From NCBI GenBank assembly GCA_023412765.1, contig JAEZBX010000341.1:1-7049 (forward strand): a stretch of DNA of 7,049 bases, written 5' to 3'. How positions within the stretch are numbered: position 1 is the stretch's first letter; every line of letters starts with the position of its first letter. A model generated the notes under the pieces. It had not been told where the DNA came from. It did not search any database and saw only the letters and a program-made list of their open reading frames with translations. Source of the DNA: Bacteroidota bacterium (GTDB taxonomy: Bacteria; Bacteroidota; Bacteroidia; Cytophagales; Cyclobacteriaceae). Below are positions 1 through 6,606 of the stretch, piece by piece. The position numbers and the translations under genes were made by a program.

Positions 1-7
1 AAGGGTG

Positions 8-70
8 GGTCGAAATATGCTGGCCACCGCGCATTCCGGGCCACCCCCGCATTTCGACCAGGCCACCGCA
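8..70. mobile_element. Possible terminus of an IS21-type insertion sequence (remnant or element continuing left)
   Basis: The heptamer GGCCACC occurs three times in 46 bases (22-28, 39-45, 61-67), and GGTCGAAAT at 8-16 is repeated in inverted form as ATTTCGACC at 51-59. The stretch is much richer in G+C than the DNA that follows. Multiple short GGCCACC/TCCGG-type repeats near the ends are typical of IS21-family elements in Bacteroidota, as I remember them. No transposase (istA/istB) lies in the window, the exact end and any target duplication cannot be placed, and the body would have to be left of position 1. It could equally be an unrelated intergenic repeat. Confidence 0.35.
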
Positions 71-180
71 CCGGCAGAGATCCAAGGACGTACCCCGAGT
101 TAATACCATATCTTTATTTTTCAGCAGGCCCTAGGAAAAAGTGCATTAGTAACTTCGTTCGCCCTGTACCCGTTGGCTAT

Positions 181-197
181 CTGGTTGGTGAACCCAG
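181..197 (-). terminator. Weak hairpin just after the trhA stop codon
   Basis: CTGGTT at 181-186 pairs with AACCAG, formed by 191-192 and 194-197 with C193 bulged, around a four-base loop. It begins four bases beyond the end of the hemolysin III-type gene when read on the minus strand. No T-run follows, so it is not a classical intrinsic terminator. I list it only as the best candidate 3' structure for this transcript. Confidence 0.2.
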
Positions 198-201
198 CAC
201 T

Positions 202-834
202 CTAGAGTATGCTTAGCACAGCGAAAAAATGTAAAATGCTTCCGCCAAGGACAAACAAATGCCAGATGCTGTGATAGTAAGGAATTTTATCGCGTACAAA
301 GAAAAAAGCACCCAGAGTATAAAGGACTCCTCCTCCCATAAGGAAGGCAAAACCAATGCCTGACATATAAAGGTACACTGGCTTAATAAAAAATATCACC
401 ATCCATCCCATCACTATGTAGAGAATGGTTGACAAAAATTCATGTTTGCCGGTATGGAATGCTTTTAATACAATTCCACCGACCGCGCATGCCCAAACAA
501 TTCCGAAGAGAACCCAGCCCAACCACCCTCTTAAGACTGTTAAGCAAAATGGTGTGTACGTTCCGGCGATTAAAAGGAAAATAGACATGTGATCAAATTT
601 CCTGAACAGTTTCTTTATGCGGGAACCTGTTAATGAGTGATACAATGTCGACATGGTGTAGAGTATCGTAAGGGTCGCACCAAAAATTGTAAAGCCAGTC
701 ACATGCCAGGCAGATCCATTTATAGCAGAAAACACGACCAATAAAACCAGACTGGCGATGGCGAGCAATGCACCAATCCCGTGAGTAACTGCATTTGCTA
801 TTTCTTCGCGCTTTGAGAATTGGTATGTCTCCAT
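202..834 (-). CDS. trhA: Hemolysin III / TrhA family (PAQR-type) integral membrane protein
   Basis: This 210-residue protein belongs to the bacterial hemolysin III/YqfA/TrhA group, relatives of the eukaryotic progestin and adiponectin receptors (PAQR). About seven hydrophobic segments are visible, near residues 17-37, 43-65, 82-100, 103-124, 133-150, 157-180 and 189-209. The family signature residues are intact: E10/E11 before helix 1, S62-x3-H66 at the end of helix 2, D81-H82 at the start of helix 3, and H188-x3-H192 at helix 7. By analogy with adiponectin receptors, H66, H188 and H192 would bind zinc and S62 and D81 would complete a hydrolase-like site; this is inference. Bacterial members are linked to membrane fluidity and energetics, and 'hemolysin' is a historical name that does not imply toxicity. 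Length is normal. The ATG has no Shine-Dalgarno sequence. It lies 69 bases downstream of the LKR-like gene, probably in the same transcript. Confidence 0.93.
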   Translation of the reverse strand: METYQFSKREEIANAVTHGIGALLAIASLVLLVVFSAINGSAWHVTGFTIFGATLTILYTMSTLYHSLTGSRIKKLFRKFDHMSIFLLIAGTYTPFCLTVLRGWLGWVLFGIVWACAVGGIVLKAFHTGKHEFLSTILYIVMGWMVIFFIKPVYLYMSGIGFAFLMGGGVLYTLGAFFFVRDKIPYYHSIWHLFVLGGSILHFFAVLSIL

Positions 835-903
835 ATGAATTCAAAGAAAAGGTATTTATTGGTGTGTTGGGATCAAATTACGCCACAACGGTAACGCAAT
901 CCA

Positions 904-2130
904 TCAAGGGTTATTTTCACCGCCGGATGCATAATCCTGCAGATAACTAAAATGTGGAGTAAGCTGGCCGTTGAGTGCTATTGTGGCACGGTCAATTATG
1001 CCGTCGGAGTCATCTTCGATCAATGGCTTTAATATCCGATCGATAAGATCGCGACCAAACTCCTCCGACGCGCTTCTTGGAAGTTCACAGGGAAGATTAT
1101 CAACCGCCATTACTGAAATAAAAGAATCGTCGCTGAACGGTGGATGCAATTTGTCGGTACGAGGGTCATAATCATAAATCGGGTCGGGAATGGTACTGGC
1201 TCGCTTCGTGCTTGGAATAGATCCATTGATGTCGCATGTGATGTCGGCAATAATTCGAATTCTGAAATCTGGCGCCAGCATATCTTCCTGGGTAAATAAT
1301 ACAGGGGCTTTCGGATTCCAGTAAGCCCCAGCCAATAGCAGGTCCGTTACTTTTGTAAAATCTGAAAAGTGGGAGAAGTAACGTTCAGGGTATCGGTGGA
1401 ATTCATCGCGGTTAAAGTGACCTCCGGCTTTGCGCGTGTGATAGTCTCCGCTGCTGAGTTGAATATAGACAGGTTGATCAAATTTGCGATAGAGAAAATC
1501 ATGTATACTAACTTTTCTAATCCGCGCACTGTCTAATGTTTCCATCGCTCCTTTGCCCACACGTCCTGATCCGGTTAGAAGAATTTTGATAGGAGGAAGC
1601 CTGACCTTTTCAAGTTCAAGCTTGAGATCATTTACATCGAAACAATCAAAAGCCCTGCGAAGAGTGAATTTCTTATAACGCTGTCCGTATGTCCATAGCC
1701 CATTATAGGCTCCGACAATACCTGCATATCTTCCAAAGGCGACGAGACGATTGCCTAGTTTGTCTTTTAGTGCTTCATAGTCGATGAGCCTGATATTTTT
1801 TTTGAGCGCAGCCTGCAGCAGCTTTCTGTTATACGGTTGTTTTTTCAGCGTATGTGAAAAAAAGAGATATGTCTTATTTGGAATGAGAGAGTCGATAGGA
1901 ACTTCCTTGATTCCCATCAGTATGTCGCAGTTGCTTACATCCTCCGTTACAATGATATCGCGTTCGAGATATTCGTCGTCATTGAAACATCGTATCGGAC
2001 TGGTTTGACAAATCAATTTCACGTCCGGAAAACGTTGCTCTATCTCCTCGGCCTGCAATGGAGTAAAGGCGACACGTTTGTCGGGTGGAATTTTGCCTTC
2101 GCGAATGAGCCCAATTTTCAACGCGGTCAT
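904..2130 (-). CDS. Lysine-ketoglutarate reductase-like (saccharopine dehydrogenase, lysine-forming type) oxidoreductase
   Basis: A 408-residue cytosolic enzyme with an alanine dehydrogenase/transhydrogenase-type N-terminal domain followed by a Rossmann domain with loop GSGRVGKG at 187-194. R10-E11 and R19 sit in the usual N-terminal substrate region. K75 (GIKEVP) and H93 (FFSHT) match the catalytic Lys/His pair of yeast Lys1 (K77/H96). From memory it resembles even more closely the lysine-ketoglutarate reductase half of animal and plant LKR/SDH: KTYLFFSHTLKKQ near 86-98, IRLIDYE near 113-119, PERY at 248-251, DITCDINGSI at 296-305, AVDNLP near 342-347, and a C-terminal NGQLTPHFSYL stretch near 387-397. 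The expected reaction is L-lysine + 2-oxoglutarate to saccharopine with NAD(P)H, or the reverse. The saccharopine-oxidising partner domain is absent here and is not in any neighbouring gene. Databases may label it 'alanine dehydrogenase' or 'NAD(P)-dependent oxidoreductase'. Family is fairly certain; substrate is inferred. Confidence 0.82.
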   Translation of the reverse strand: MTALKIGLIREGKIPPDKRVAFTPLQAEEIEQRFPDVKLICQTSPIRCFNDDEYLERDIIVTEDVSNCDILMGIKEVPIDSLIPNKTYLFFSHTLKKQPYNRKLLQAALKKNIRLIDYEALKDKLGNRLVAFGRYAGIVGAYNGLWTYGQRYKKFTLRRAFDCFDVNDLKLELEKVRLPPIKILLTGSGRVGKGAMETLDSARIRKVSIHDFLYRKFDQPVYIQLSSGDYHTRKAGGHFNRDEFHRYPERYFSHFSDFTKVTDLLLAGAYWNPKAPVLFTQEDMLAPDFRIRIIADITCDINGSIPSTKRASTIPDPIYDYDPRTDKLHPPFSDDSFISVMAVDNLPCELPRSASEEFGRDLIDRILKPLIEDDSDGIIDRATIALNGQLTPHFSYLQDYASGGENNP

Positions 2131-2146
2131 GAAAAAGAATAAGGTA

Positions 2147-2154
2147 CAAAGATA
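2147..2154 (-). promoter_or_regulatory. Candidate Bacteroidota -7 promoter element upstream of the LKR-like gene
   Basis: Read on the minus strand this is TATCTTTG, an exact match to the Bacteroidota -7 consensus TAnnTTTG. It ends 16 bases before the ATG at 2130, implying a short leader. A TTTG lies only 5 bases upstream (2160-2163), which is too close to serve as the usual -33 element, and none is found at the normal 19-base or so spacing. The call therefore rests on the -7 box and its position. Confidence 0.45.
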
Positions 2155-2164
2155 AGTGACAAAC

Positions 2165-2191
2165 GCTGGCGAAGATGTGTCTTCGGCCTGC
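2165..2191 (-). terminator. GC-rich hairpin at the end of the AIM24 gene, candidate terminator or attenuator
   Basis: CGAAGA at 2170-2175 pairs with TCTTCG at 2180-2185 across a TGTG loop. The stem extends through GG (2168-2169) with CC (2187-2188) around one bulged G, then GC (2165-2166) with GC (2190-2191) past one mismatch. The structure touches the AIM24 stop codon and precedes the TATCTTTG box of the next gene. On the minus strand it is followed by GTTTGTCACTT, only moderately T-rich, so termination may be partial. It plausibly separates the gltX-led operon from the downstream pair. Confidence 0.4.
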
Positions 2192-2967
2192 TACGATCTT
2201 TCCAGCAGTCCTCCTAATAGAGAGCTTGATTCCTTACCGGCATTTCGCCCGTAAGGCGCCAGCGCCTGAACAAGCTTGCGAATTGGCATTGACTGAAGCC
2301 AAATTTTTCCGGTACCGCGCAAGGTCGCGAGAAATAACCCTTCGCCGCCAAAGATCATGGAGCGTAGACCTCCAGCGCTTTGCACGTCGAAATCTATCTG
2401 CGATTCAAAAGCAACAACGCAACCGGTATCTACTCTTAAGGTTTCGTTGTTAAGGGTCCGTTCGATAACCGTTCCACCTGCGTGAACAAATGCCTTTCCG
2501 TCGCCTTGTAACTTTTGCAGAATAAAGCCTTCACCGCCAACCAAACCCGAGCCAAGCTTGCGATTAAATGTAATTGAGATTTTTGTTCCAAAAGCTGCAC
2601 AAAGAAATCCATCTTTCTGAACGATCACATTGTTTCCAGGGGATTGAGCAAGGTCGATAGGGATCACTGTGCCAGGATATGGAGCTGAGAAACCAACTTT
2701 TGCCCGGCGATTACCTTGGTTTGTGAAATGCGTCATGAACAAAGATTCGCCTGTGAGCACTCTTGAACCTACTGAAATGAGCTTGTCGAACAAACCTTGA
2801 TTCGGATTTGACCCGTCGCCCATCTTTGCCTGGAACTGAATACCATCTTCCATAAATAGCATTGCACCGGCTTCCGCAATGACCGTCTCGCCCGGATCGA
2901 GTTCTACCTCTACAATTTGAATGCTTTCACCTTTAATTTGATAATCGATTTCGTGCGATCTGGCCAT
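2191..2967 (-). CDS. AIM24 / TIGR00266 family protein (former DUF124)
   Basis: A 258-residue beta-rich protein of the AIM24 family, named after a yeast mitochondrial protein; bacterial members have no settled biochemical role. The family features are clear: AEAGAM at 31-36 near the N-terminus, and two similar blocks beginning GGEG at 144-147 and 207-210, each continuing into a hydrophobic strand and a G-x-G-K turn (near 155-158 and 218-221). An earlier block around 73-100 (GESLFMTHF and onward) is related, suggesting a fold built from repeated units. There is no signal peptide or membrane segment, so a cytosolic location is likely. Length is typical. The ATG lies 11 bases after the stop of the M14 peptidase gene, with only A/T-rich sequence and no Shine-Dalgarno motif before it, pointing to co-transcription or coupled translation. 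Family assignment is firm; function is unknown. Confidence 0.9.
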   Translation of the reverse strand: MARSHEIDYQIKGESIQIVEVELDPGETVIAEAGAMLFMEDGIQFQAKMGDGSNPNQGLFDKLISVGSRVLTGESLFMTHFTNQGNRRAKVGFSAPYPGTVIPIDLAQSPGNNVIVQKDGFLCAAFGTKISITFNRKLGSGLVGGEGFILQKLQGDGKAFVHAGGTVIERTLNNETLRVDTGCVVAFESQIDFDVQSAGGLRSMIFGGEGLFLATLRGTGKIWLQSMPIRKLVQALAPYGRNAGKESSSLLGGLLERS

Positions 2968-2978
2968 GGTTTTAGATT

Positions 2979-4601
2979 TTATTTTATGTACTTAAATACG
3001 GGATAATCAACAGGCTTGTTGTTCACCCCTTGCTTTTCAAGGTATGAATCAAAGAAATTCCAGTTGATAAGTCCATCATCTGACTGAGGTTCCAAAAGAT
3101 AAAATATCAGGTTGGACAGGGGCTGGGCGAGGTCAACAACAAAATCTCCCTTCTTAAATCTTTTCGTTGCCGCGCCAAATGAACCATTCACACTTGCCAT
3201 GTTATGTCCTTCGAACTTTCGTGCAGATCTTTCGAAGGAGTTGATGCGGAAAACTTCACCTGTGAAACTTTTTGATCCTGTGAGTTGATCCACAATTACT
3301 CCATGATTTTTTAAGACTTCAATGAGATGTGAAAACTGTGCAGGAATTATATATCCCCTGGGCACCGTAGCTTCGACGGTAGCGCGAAATGCGCCGTGAT
3401 AATTCACATCATCATAGGTAACAACTTTCCCTGTACGAATCCAATCTAAATTATTGTCGTCCTTTTTGAATTGAAGATAATCATACGTCCTAAATCCATT
3501 TAGCTTCTCCTTTGACATCATTTGGAACCGAACGCCCTTTTTTAACTTGCCTGCTTGTGCCAATGCGTTCTGTATCGAAGCGGCGTCTGCCTTCTTGTTC
3601 AGATCAAGGATTTCTTTACCATGAGTATTAGTAAAGTTCAGTATTTCGCTTACGAAATGATAGGTTGAATTGATGCGTTGATAAAAACGCTCATGTGAGA
3701 ATGCCTCACTGAGGATAGCCACCCGGTTGCGAAGTCCAAAATTATTTACCAGGTACCTGGGATGATGATTGTACGTATAAAAATTCTTTGGAGGCCAACC
3801 TTCATCAAGCCTGAATTCGCCATAGGGTCCGAAGTCTAGCGAATATTTTTCTTTCACCGTTGCTGTAATAGATCGCAACATTTGCATAGTATAGTTATAG
3901 GTAGCTGAATCACCGATGGTATGATAACCAGGCGCCCATGTTAAAGAATAGGCATGCCAGGTGCCATTTGTGGTGTGAAGGTCAACAAAAACCTGAGGAT
4001 CCCATTGCGTTATGATATTTGAGAAGAGTCCCTTTGTTTCTAAGGCTTCCATTTTCGTTCCGTCGCGATTGAGATCAAGGCCTGCGCTGTTTTCGCGGAG
4101 TCCTACTTTCAGTGGACTATCTTCCTGCGACGGCCGGCGCCCCGCTTCCATTTTGTCGTTGCTGTCCGTATTATAAATTGGTGCGAACAAAATTATCTGG
4201 TTGTCGAGAAGATTGCTTTTATCACCGAGTAGAATCTCGCGCATCAACATCAACGTTACTTCTTTCCCCTCTACCTCACCTGCATGTATATTTCCCTGGA
4301 TATAGATGACCGGTTTCCCCAATGCTTTTGCCTCTGCAGCGGTTCTAACGGTTGGGCTGGACAATACAGCTACTGGTATAACTTTTCCTTCCAGACTCTG
4401 TCCCATTGAGATAACATGTATCGATTTACTACTTGATTGAAGGTGATCAAGAAATTTCATTACATCGCTATGAGACGAGGTTTTTGCAAATTTTGATTTT
4501 TCGGGAACGGTTATGAGGTTAGCAGGCCATTGATCTTGCGCTTCAAGAAGCGTTGAACTGAAGAAGAAAACAAGAAAGATCCAGTATAGTGATATCCTCA
4601 T
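2979..4601 (-). CDS. Secreted M14-family zinc carboxypeptidase-like metallopeptidase
   Basis: A 540-residue exported peptidase. Residues 1-21 form a signal peptide (basic start, hydrophobic stretch about 5-19) with a likely cut after A21 to leave Q22, a common pattern in Bacteroidota. The M14 zinc site is complete: H106 and E109 in HAGEVEGKE, and H209 in DLHTTNG. The substrate-binding NRD (N178-R179-D180, in GLDLNRD) and the catalytic glutamate E299 (ILSEAFSH) are also present, so it should be active. The catalytic domain spans about 25-330. The C-terminal part, about 340-540, is a family-specific extension I cannot assign further. It probably trims peptides or protein C-termini in the periplasm or outside the cell; substrate is unknown. 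It lies 27 bases after the small lysine-rich gene and 11 bases before AIM24, so it is probably an internal cistron of the gltX-led operon. Confidence 0.9.
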   Translation of the reverse strand: MRISLYWIFLVFFFSSTLLEAQDQWPANLITVPEKSKFAKTSSHSDVMKFLDHLQSSSKSIHVISMGQSLEGKVIPVAVLSSPTVRTAAEAKALGKPVIYIQGNIHAGEVEGKEVTLMLMREILLGDKSNLLDNQIILFAPIYNTDSNDKMEAGRRPSQEDSPLKVGLRENSAGLDLNRDGTKMEALETKGLFSNIITQWDPQVFVDLHTTNGTWHAYSLTWAPGYHTIGDSATYNYTMQMLRSITATVKEKYSLDFGPYGEFRLDEGWPPKNFYTYNHHPRYLVNNFGLRNRVAILSEAFSHERFYQRINSTYHFVSEILNFTNTHGKEILDLNKKADAASIQNALAQAGKLKKGVRFQMMSKEKLNGFRTYDYLQFKKDDNNLDWIRTGKVVTYDDVNYHGAFRATVEATVPRGYIIPAQFSHLIEVLKNHGVIVDQLTGSKSFTGEVFRINSFERSARKFEGHNMASVNGSFGAATKRFKKGDFVVDLAQPLSNLIFYLLEPQSDDGLINWNFFDSYLEKQGVNNKPVDYPVFKYIK

Positions 4602-4628
4602 GAAGTGGGAACGTCCTGGAATTGGTAC

Positions 4629-4847
4629 TTATTTTTTCTTTTTCTTGCCTTTCTTCAATTCGTCGTAATCATCGCGCTCAGCCAGCTTCTTGTCGTCGAC
4701 ATTTTTGTCGAGAAATTCATTCAGTTTTTCAATATTCATGTTGGCCTTGATTTCTCCAAACTGATCAATCACAATGTTTAGCCCTTGCAGATCTTTGTGA
4801 ACACGCGGTTTGGGTTTGTTCGCGGATTTTTTAGGTGATTTCGCCAT
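4629..4847 (-). CDS. Small lysine-rich protein of unknown function in the gltX operon
   Basis: A 72-residue protein with 18 lysines and 2 arginines against 13 acidic residues. It has three parts: a basic, proline-containing N-terminus (1-18), a middle with alternating hydrophobic residues that could form strand and helix (about 20-58, including LNIVIDQFGEIKANMNIEKL), and a lysine tail where six of the last seven residues, after G67, include five lysines in a row. There is no signal peptide, membrane segment or cysteine. I believe similar short proteins sit beside gltX in related bacteria, but I cannot confirm this here. The tight spacing (8 bases after gltX, 27 before the M14 gene), the ATG and the structured middle support a real gene. 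The basic ends suggest RNA, ribosome or other polyanion binding, which is speculation. Confidence 0.75.
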   Translation of the reverse strand: MAKSPKKSANKPKPRVHKDLQGLNIVIDQFGEIKANMNIEKLNEFLDKNVDDKKLAERDDYDELKKGKKKKK

Positions 4848-4855
4848 ATGCTAAG

Positions 4856-6391
4856 TTAAACAACTTTAGCGCTCAAAGTTTTAAGTGCATGGTCAATTCT
4901 TTCCATAACCTGCTCCCTGCCGATGATTTCCATTACTATCATCAAGTCAGGCCCTCCGCCAGCACCTGTAATAGATAGTCTCAATGCCTGAAGGATTTTC
5001 CCTGTACCTATGCCAAGTCCGGAAGTAACCTTTTCCAAAGTCGCTTTGGCAATGCTGGCGTCAAATTCAGACAGTTTAGCTAGTTCTTCCTTATATGCAG
5101 AGATTACCTTTATCGCATCATCATTCCATTTCTTGTTGGCAACGGCTTCGTCAAAAGAAGTCGGCGCATGGAAAAGGAACTTGCCCTGTTCCCAAAGATC
5201 CTTTGGAAACGTGACGCGTTCCTTCATGATGGCAACTATCTTTAACGCTTTCTCTTTTGTACAGCTGATGTTTTCTTTTGCAAGCAAATCAAGCAGATAA
5301 CTTGAAAGTTCTTCATCCGATTTTGCGCGGATATATTGCTGATTGAACCATTGCGCTTTTTGGATGTCGAATTTTGCGCCAGCTTTCCCTATTCGATCAA
5401 TGGAAAATGTTTTGATCAGCTCCTCCATTGAAAATATCTCCTGCGAAGTTCCCGGGTTCCAGCCTAGAAAGGCCAGGAAATTGATCAACGCCTCCGGTAA
5501 GTACCCAGCCTCGCGAAATCCTGCAGCTTTTTCTTTTGTAGCCGGATCGGTCCAGTCCAACGGAAATATTGGAAACCCCATTTGGTCTGCATCGCGTTTA
5601 CTTAATTTACCTTCTCCTGTAGGCTTAAGCAGCAATGGTAAGTGTGCGAATTGGGGCATCTCCTTTTCCCACCCTAGATACTTATAAAGAAGCACATGTA
5701 GTGGTGCCGAGGGAAGCCATTCTTCGCCCCTTACCACATGTGATATCTTCATCAGGTAGTCATCCACAACGTTTGCCATATGGTACGTTGGCATACCGTC
5801 ACTTTTCATCAGCACTTTGTCATCGATCTGAGAAGAGTGCACTAACACCCATCCGCGGATCATATCATTCAGCCTGATTTCTTCTTTTCGTGGAACCTTC
5901 AGGCGAATCACGTATGGAGTTTTGGCCTCCAATAAAGCTTTTACTTCATCTTCAAGCAATGTCAACGAATTTCGCATTTGCATCCGCGTAATGCTGTTGT
6001 ACTGGGGGGTTGTGACGCCATCGGCTTTCAATCCTTCGCGCATGTCATTCAACTCTTCTTCCGTATCGAATGCATAGTAAGCGTGTCCCGCATCAATTAA
6101 CTGTTGCGCGTACTGCATATAGATCGGTTTGCGCTCGGATTGCCGGTAAGGGGCATAAGGTCCGCCGACACCAACACCTTCGTCGATCGTAATCCCAATC
6201 CAGGAAAGTGCTTCAAGGATATATTCTTCGGCGCCTGGAACAAATCTTGTTTGATCGGTGTCTTCAATCCGCAAGATCATGGTACCTTTGGTTTGCCGGG
6301 CGAGAAGGAAGTTGTAAAGTGCTGTCCTAACGCCTCCAATGTGTAACGCTCCCGTTGGACTCGGTGCAAATCTTACTCGTACTTCTCTCAT
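4856..6391 (-). CDS. gltX: Glutamyl-tRNA synthetase
   Basis: A class I aminoacyl-tRNA synthetase of 511 residues that charges tRNA with glutamate in the cytosol. The N-terminal PSPTGALHIGG places the HIGH-type motif at 17-20. RIEDTD (41-46), KSDGMPTYHMANVVDD (196-211), RGEEW (221-225) and the KMSKS-type motif KLSKR (262-266) complete the catalytic core. The helical anticodon-binding region occupies about 320-511. The cysteine zinc ligands of the E. coli enzyme are not present near 103-136 (YYAFDT and YNSITR replace the Cys-containing versions), as in other zinc-free bacterial GluRS. Whether it charges only tRNA-Glu or also tRNA-Gln cannot be told from the sequence. Length and start are typical of Bacteroidota. 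It is the first gene of the minus-strand run, with a TAnnTTTG box upstream and the small lysine-rich gene 8 bases downstream. Confidence 0.98.
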   Translation of the reverse strand: MREVRVRFAPSPTGALHIGGVRTALYNFLLARQTKGTMILRIEDTDQTRFVPGAEEYILEALSWIGITIDEGVGVGGPYAPYRQSERKPIYMQYAQQLIDAGHAYYAFDTEEELNDMREGLKADGVTTPQYNSITRMQMRNSLTLLEDEVKALLEAKTPYVIRLKVPRKEEIRLNDMIRGWVLVHSSQIDDKVLMKSDGMPTYHMANVVDDYLMKISHVVRGEEWLPSAPLHVLLYKYLGWEKEMPQFAHLPLLLKPTGEGKLSKRDADQMGFPIFPLDWTDPATKEKAAGFREAGYLPEALINFLAFLGWNPGTSQEIFSMEELIKTFSIDRIGKAGAKFDIQKAQWFNQQYIRAKSDEELSSYLLDLLAKENISCTKEKALKIVAIMKERVTFPKDLWEQGKFLFHAPTSFDEAVANKKWNDDAIKVISAYKEELAKLSEFDASIAKATLEKVTSGLGIGTGKILQALRLSITGAGGGPDLMIVMEIIGREQVMERIDHALKTLSAKVV

Positions 6392-6410
6392 TTATATCCA
6401 ATTTGGACTG

Positions 6411-6418
6411 CAAATGTA
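6411..6418 (-). promoter_or_regulatory. Candidate Bacteroidota -7 promoter element for gltX
   Basis: On the minus strand this reads TACATTTG, an exact TAnnTTTG match ending 19 bases before the gltX ATG. I see no TTG-type -33 element at the expected spacing. Its placement in the divergent spacer, pointing toward the gltX-led operon, makes it the best promoter candidate there. Confidence 0.5.
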
Positions 6419-6424
6419 AAGTGA

Positions 6425-6483
6425 ATTCAGGACTTAGGATAGACTTTTTTGCTTTAAGCAAGGTTGATGCAAAAGACCTGAAT
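6425..6483. repeat. Nested inverted repeats in the gltX-ypdA divergent spacer
   Basis: ATTCAGG at 6425-6431 is mirrored by CCTGAAT at 6477-6483. Inside this pair, TTGCT at 6449-6453 faces AGCAA at 6457-6461 across TTA. The arms are short (7 and 5 bases), so chance is possible. The location, upstream of both divergent genes, would suit a shared operator. The rest of the 215-base spacer (6392-6606) shows no gene, no clear ypdA promoter, and one further small dyad, TCTC-TTT-GAGA, at 6532-6542. Confidence 0.25.
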
Positions 6484-6606
6484 CTTGGCAATCCGGTAGG
6501 GATGTGCGGTAAGGCGCGTCAATACCCTGGATCTCTTTGAGACCGTATTTTTAAAAGATAAAGCGTGAGAAAAAACTTATTCTTATACTGAGCAAACTTG
6601 TGGATA

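Noticed and set aside
117..140. TTTTTC and GAAAAA inverted arms around a 12-base centre
   Set aside because: The stem is A/T only, the centre does not extend the pairing, and no T-run follows on either strand, so it is not a convincing terminator.
1..216. Open plus-strand frame entering from the left edge (71 codons before a TAG at 214-216)
   Set aside because: The translation resembles nothing I know, spans the G+C-rich repeat block, and overlaps the 3' end of trhA; it is probably open by chance.
202..834. Reading 'hemolysin III' as a virulence toxin
   Set aside because: The PAQR-type active-site residues and seven helices fit a membrane homeostasis protein; the toxin name is historical.
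593..844. 83-codon minus-strand frame starting upstream of trhA
   Set aside because: It overlaps trhA in another frame; the trhA frame encodes the conserved membrane protein, so this is a shadow.
2175..2453. 92-codon plus-strand frame antisense to the AIM24 gene
   Set aside because: It lies opposite a clearly conserved protein and has an arginine-rich, featureless translation.
5010..5877. Several plus-strand frames of 80-114 codons antisense to gltX
   Set aside because: All lie opposite conserved GluRS coding sequence and have no recognisable domains.
6449..6461. TTGCT-TTA-AGCAA dyad preceded by a T-run, considered as a terminator
   Set aside because: The T-run is on the wrong side for the plus strand, and on the minus strand the stem is followed by A residues; it lies upstream of both genes rather than at a gene end.
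6355..6540. 61-codon plus-strand frame running from the gltX start into the spacer
   Set aside because: It begins inside gltX on the other strand, contains the gltX promoter candidate, and looks like non-coding sequence open by chance.
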